64,000 bases of DNA from JBBQZO01 sp038207625 (GTDB taxonomy: Bacteria; Pseudomonadota; Gammaproteobacteria; Burkholderiales; Burkholderiaceae_D): positions 18,547 to 82,546 of the forward strand of contig JBBQZO010000030.1 of assembly GCA_038207625.1 (NCBI GenBank), in the 5' to 3' direction. This document shows positions 61,692-64,000 of this stretch, in pieces. Position numbers and translations under genes: made by a program. Numbering within the stretch: the stretch's first letter is position 1; every line of letters begins with the position of its first letter. The notes beneath the pieces were generated by a model that worked only from the letters and a program-made list of their open reading frames with translations, did not search any database and was not told the origin of the DNA.

Positions 61692-62933
61692 ATGAACGCA
61701 AAAGTTGATTCGGGTGTCGCAGTGCGGCCGGTGACCAGACAAACCTTCGACGACGTGCTGGTGCCGACCTATGCGCCGGCCGCCTGGGTGCCGGTGCGCG
61801 CGCAGGGCCTGGACCTGTGGGACCAGAGCGGCAAGCAATACCTCGATTTCACCTCCGGCATCGCCGTCACCAGCCTGGGTCACTGCAATCCTGCGCTGGT
61901 CGAAGCGCTGACCGCCCAGATCAACACCCTGTGGCACCTCGGTAACGGCTACACCAACGAACCTGTGCTGCGCCTGGCGCTGGCACTGACCGAGGCGACC
62001 TTCGCCGACCGCGCGTTCTTCTGCAACAGCGGCGCCGAAGCGAACGAAGCGGCGCTGAAACTGGCGCGCAAATACGCGCACACCAAGTTCGGTGCGCACA
62101 AGTCGCGCATCATCTCCTGCCTATCCTCGTTCCACGGGCGCACGCTGTTCACGGTGTCGGTCGGCGGGCAGCCGAAATACACCGAAGGCTTCGAGCCGCT
62201 GCCGCAGGAAATTTCCCACATCGCCTACAACGACATCGAAGCGGCGCGCGCCGCCATCGGTGACGATGTGTGCGCGGTGATCGTCGAGCCTATTCAGGGC
62301 GAAGGCGGCGTGGTGCCCGGCAATCCGGAATACCTCGCTGCGCTGCGCGAGTTCTGCGACAAGGTCGGCGCGCTGCTCATTTTTGACGAAGTCCAGTCCG
62401 GCGTGGGCCGTACCGGCGCGCTGTACGCCTACATGAACGCCGGCGTGACGCCGGACATTCTGACCAGCGCCAAGGCGCTCGGCAATGGTTACCCGATCGG
62501 CGCGATGCTGACCACCAACGAGATCGCCGCCCACTTCGGCGTTGGCTCGCACGGCACCACCTACGGCGGCAACCCGCTGGCGGCCACCGTTGCTTTGAAC
62601 GTGATCGCCACGATCAACACGCCGCAATTTCTGGCGCGCGTCAACGAAGCGTCGGCCTACCTGGTCGGCAAACTGAACACGCTGGTGGCGGACTATCCGC
62701 AAGTGTTCGCCGGTGTGCGCGGCGCCGGCCTGTTGCTGGGCATGCCGCTGGCCGAGTCGTTCCGCGGGCGCGCCAAGGACATCACCAAAGCGGCCGAAGC
62801 GCACGGCCTGATGATGCTGATCGCCGGTCCGGACGTGGTCCGTCTGGCGCCCGCGCTGATCGTCACCGACGCGCAGATCGACACGGCCGTGGGCATCATC
62901 CGCGCCACGCTCGACGGTCTGCTGGCCGCGTAA
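61692..62933 (+). CDS. aruC: Acetylornithine/succinylornithine aminotransferase
   Basis: A 413-residue class III PLP aminotransferase that transfers the delta amino group of N2-succinylornithine (or acetylornithine) to 2-oxoglutarate. Family marks are LDFTSGIAVTSLGHCNP near the start, FCNSGAEANEAALKLARKYA, FHGRTLFTVSVGGQ, LIFDEVQSGVGRTG with the cofactor Asp and ILTSAKALGNGYPIGAML with the PLP lysine. ATG 61692 is preferred over 61680. The gene directly upstream of arginine N-succinyltransferase points to the catabolic (aru/ast) form rather than the biosynthetic argD, though dual function is possible. Confidence 0.93.
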   Translation: MNAKVDSGVAVRPVTRQTFDDVLVPTYAPAAWVPVRAQGLDLWDQSGKQYLDFTSGIAVTSLGHCNPALVEALTAQINTLWHLGNGYTNEPVLRLALALTEATFADRAFFCNSGAEANEAALKLARKYAHTKFGAHKSRIISCLSSFHGRTLFTVSVGGQPKYTEGFEPLPQEISHIAYNDIEAARAAIGDDVCAVIVEPIQGEGGVVPGNPEYLAALREFCDKVGALLIFDEVQSGVGRTGALYAYMNAGVTPDILTSAKALGNGYPIGAMLTTNEIAAHFGVGSHGTTYGGNPLAATVALNVIATINTPQFLARVNEASAYLVGKLNTLVADYPQVFAGVRGAGLLLGMPLAESFRGRAKDITKAAEAHGLMMLIAGPDVVRLAPALIVTDAQIDTAVGIIRATLDGLLAA

Positions 62934-62950
62934 TTCGCATCGCAGCACCG

Positions 62951-62977
62951 AAGGCCCGTCGCGCCGCGGCGGGCCTT
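62951..62977. promoter_or_regulatory. Hairpin between aruC and aruF
   Basis: AAGGCCCGTCGCG and CGCGGCGGGCCTT pair with one mismatch. It sits 17 bases after the aruC stop and 27 bases before the aruF start. No strong T-tract follows, so it is more likely an mRNA-stabilising or partial terminator element that sets the ratio of the two products. Confidence 0.6.
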
Positions 62978-63004
62978 GTATTTGAAGCATTTTAGGGAGT
63001 TCAC

Positions 63005-64000
63005 ATGTACGTTGTTCGTCCGGTCGAACTGTCGGATATTGCCGCCCTCGAAGCACTGGCGGCGGTGACGATGCCAGGTGTGCATACCCTGCCCAAGACG
63101 CGCGAGAAAATCGCCGCGTCGGTCGAGCGTTCGATTGCCTCGTTCGCCGCCCATGTCGATATCCCCAGCGAAGAATCCTACCTGTTCGTGCTTGAAGCGC
63201 TAGCCACCCGCGAGATCGTCGGCACCGCCGCCATCTTCGCCTCGGCCGGCTCGAACGGCACCTATTTTTCGTTCCGTAACGACGTCATCCAGCAAGTCTC
63301 GCGCGACCTCAACATCAGCCACAGCGTGCATGCCTTGACGCTGTGTTCCGAGCTGACCGCGTACTCGCAGTTGTCCGGTTTTTACGTGCGCGACCGCGAA
63401 GGCGCCGGGCTGGAAGCGGCGCTGCTGTCGCGCGCGCGCCTGCTGTTCGCCGCGCTCGCACCGCACCGCTTCGGCGACCGTTTTTTTGTGCCGCTGGCCG
63501 GCATCACCAACGCCGAAGGCCAGTCGCCGTTCTGGGACGCGCTGGGCCGCAAGTTTTTCAAGATGGATTTCCTGGACGCCGAGCGCGTCATCGGCGGCGC
63601 GCGCAACCGCACGCTGATCGTCGAGCTGATGCCGCACTATCCTGTGTACGTGCCGCTGCTGCCGGGCGACGCCCAGGCGGTGATGGGCCAGATCCACCCG
63701 GACGGCGAGTTGGCATTCAACTTGCTGACCGAAGAGGGCTTCGAGGCCGACGATTACGTCGACATTTTCGACGGCGGGCCGATTCTGCAGGCGCACAAGA
63801 ACGCTTTGCGCACCTTCAGCGCGGCTTTGACGCGGCGCGTGGTCGATGCGGCCGTCGCCAGCCGTGGCGGCAAGGTGACCTATGCGATCGCCGCCGCCGC
63901 CCGGCAATTTCGCGCCATCACCGTCGACAGCGTGCCGCTGGAAGCGGGCGACACCATCGCCCTGTCCGCCGACGCCCGCGCCGCCCTGCAGGTCGCCGTC
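63005..64000 (+). CDS. aruF: Arginine N-succinyltransferase alpha subunit, cut by the window end
   Basis: 332 codons are visible and the frame is still open at the window end; family members are about 340 residues, so only a few residues are missing. It starts MYVVRPVELSDIAALEALA with TAGGGAG as ribosome site. It belongs to the AstA/AruF GNAT-like family: ATREIVGTAAIFAS, LCSELTAYSQLSGFYV, FWDALGRKFFKMDF and YPVYVPLLPGDAQAVMGQIH are the conserved blocks. The enzyme makes N2-succinylarginine from arginine and succinyl-CoA, the first step of the AST pathway. It follows aruC by 71 bases. Confidence 0.94.
   Translation, partial: MYVVRPVELSDIAALEALAAVTMPGVHTLPKTREKIAASVERSIASFAAHVDIPSEESYLFVLEALATREIVGTAAIFASAGSNGTYFSFRNDVIQQVSRDLNISHSVHALTLCSELTAYSQLSGFYVRDREGAGLEAALLSRARLLFAALAPHRFGDRFFVPLAGITNAEGQSPFWDALGRKFFKMDFLDAERVIGGARNRTLIVELMPHYPVYVPLLPGDAQAVMGQIHPDGELAFNLLTEEGFEADDYVDIFDGGPILQAHKNALRTFSAALTRRVVDAAVASRGGKVTYAIAAAARQFRAITVDSVPLEAGDTIALSADARAALQVAV

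Overview
The window is high-GC DNA with short intergenic gaps. Its gene set (RecG, QueA-Tgt-YajC-SecD-SecF, PyrC, several TonB-dependent receptors, glutaryl-CoA dehydrogenase, arginine succinyltransferase pathway) fits a betaproteobacterium of the family Oxalobacteraceae, close to Massilia, Duganella or Janthinobacterium. This placement is inferred from protein character and repeat types, not from a marker gene. No rRNA, tRNA, CRISPR array, transposase or prophage was recognised. Both ends cut through genes: an alpha/beta hydrolase on the left and arginine N-succinyltransferase on the right.

Layout. 1-5.5 kb: a hydrolase tail, a MarR regulator divergent from a DoxX-GST pair with palindromic operators, a YCII protein divergent from a LysR regulator, and a PhoD-type phosphatase. 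5.5-11.4 kb: acyl-CoA thioesterase, an ATM1-type ABC exporter, and an acidic amino acid group (periplasmic asparaginase, dicarboxylate/amino acid symporter, orphan polar amino acid ABC ATPase). 11.4-14.7 kb: a TonB-dependent receptor and a periplasmic solute-binding protein. 14.9-20.3 kb: pyrC, a DUF3025 gene, a 37-bp minisatellite, a Gfo/Idh/MocA oxidoreductase and recG. 20.3-26.5 kb: a repeat-rich gap, then queA-tgt-yajC-secD-secF, closed by a clear terminator. 26.9-31.8 kb: the paired DUF2339 and DUF3999 envelope proteins. 32-36.4 kb: a second TonB-dependent receptor and a secreted Cache-domain protein. 36.4-40 kb: a glutarate module (LysR, gcdH, CoA-transferase). 40-41.7 kb: an esterase with a doubtful 5' end and an AT-rich patch with a small membrane protein. 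41.7-45.3 kb: a putrescine-utilisation module (gamma-glutamylputrescine synthetase, XRE-cupin regulator, gamma-glutamylputrescine oxidase) with a palindrome cluster in its promoter. 45.6-48.3 kb: Skp-like chaperone, kinase-fold protein, esterase. 48.7-52.7 kb: class II ribonucleotide reductase interrupted by a 378-residue LAGLIDADG intein. 52.9-57.4 kb: TetR-bicupin pair, HDOD protein, small membrane and soluble proteins, MarR, DMT transporter. 57.5-64 kb: an arginine catabolism module (AraC/GATase1-type regulator, TonB-dependent receptor, aruC, aruF).

The most striking element is the intein in the vitamin-B12-dependent ribonucleotide reductase. It is inserted directly before the predicted thiyl-radical cysteine of the active site, so the enzyme cannot work until the protein splices. 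A second theme is a dispersed family of palindromic repeats built on GGGGTCAGAGT. They lie in four intergenic places, twice exactly between convergent genes where they could stop transcription from both sides. Much of the rest is amino acid and polyamine catabolism (asparagine, glutarate, putrescine, arginine) joined to outer-membrane uptake, which suggests a peptide- and amino-acid-using soil or water heterotroph.
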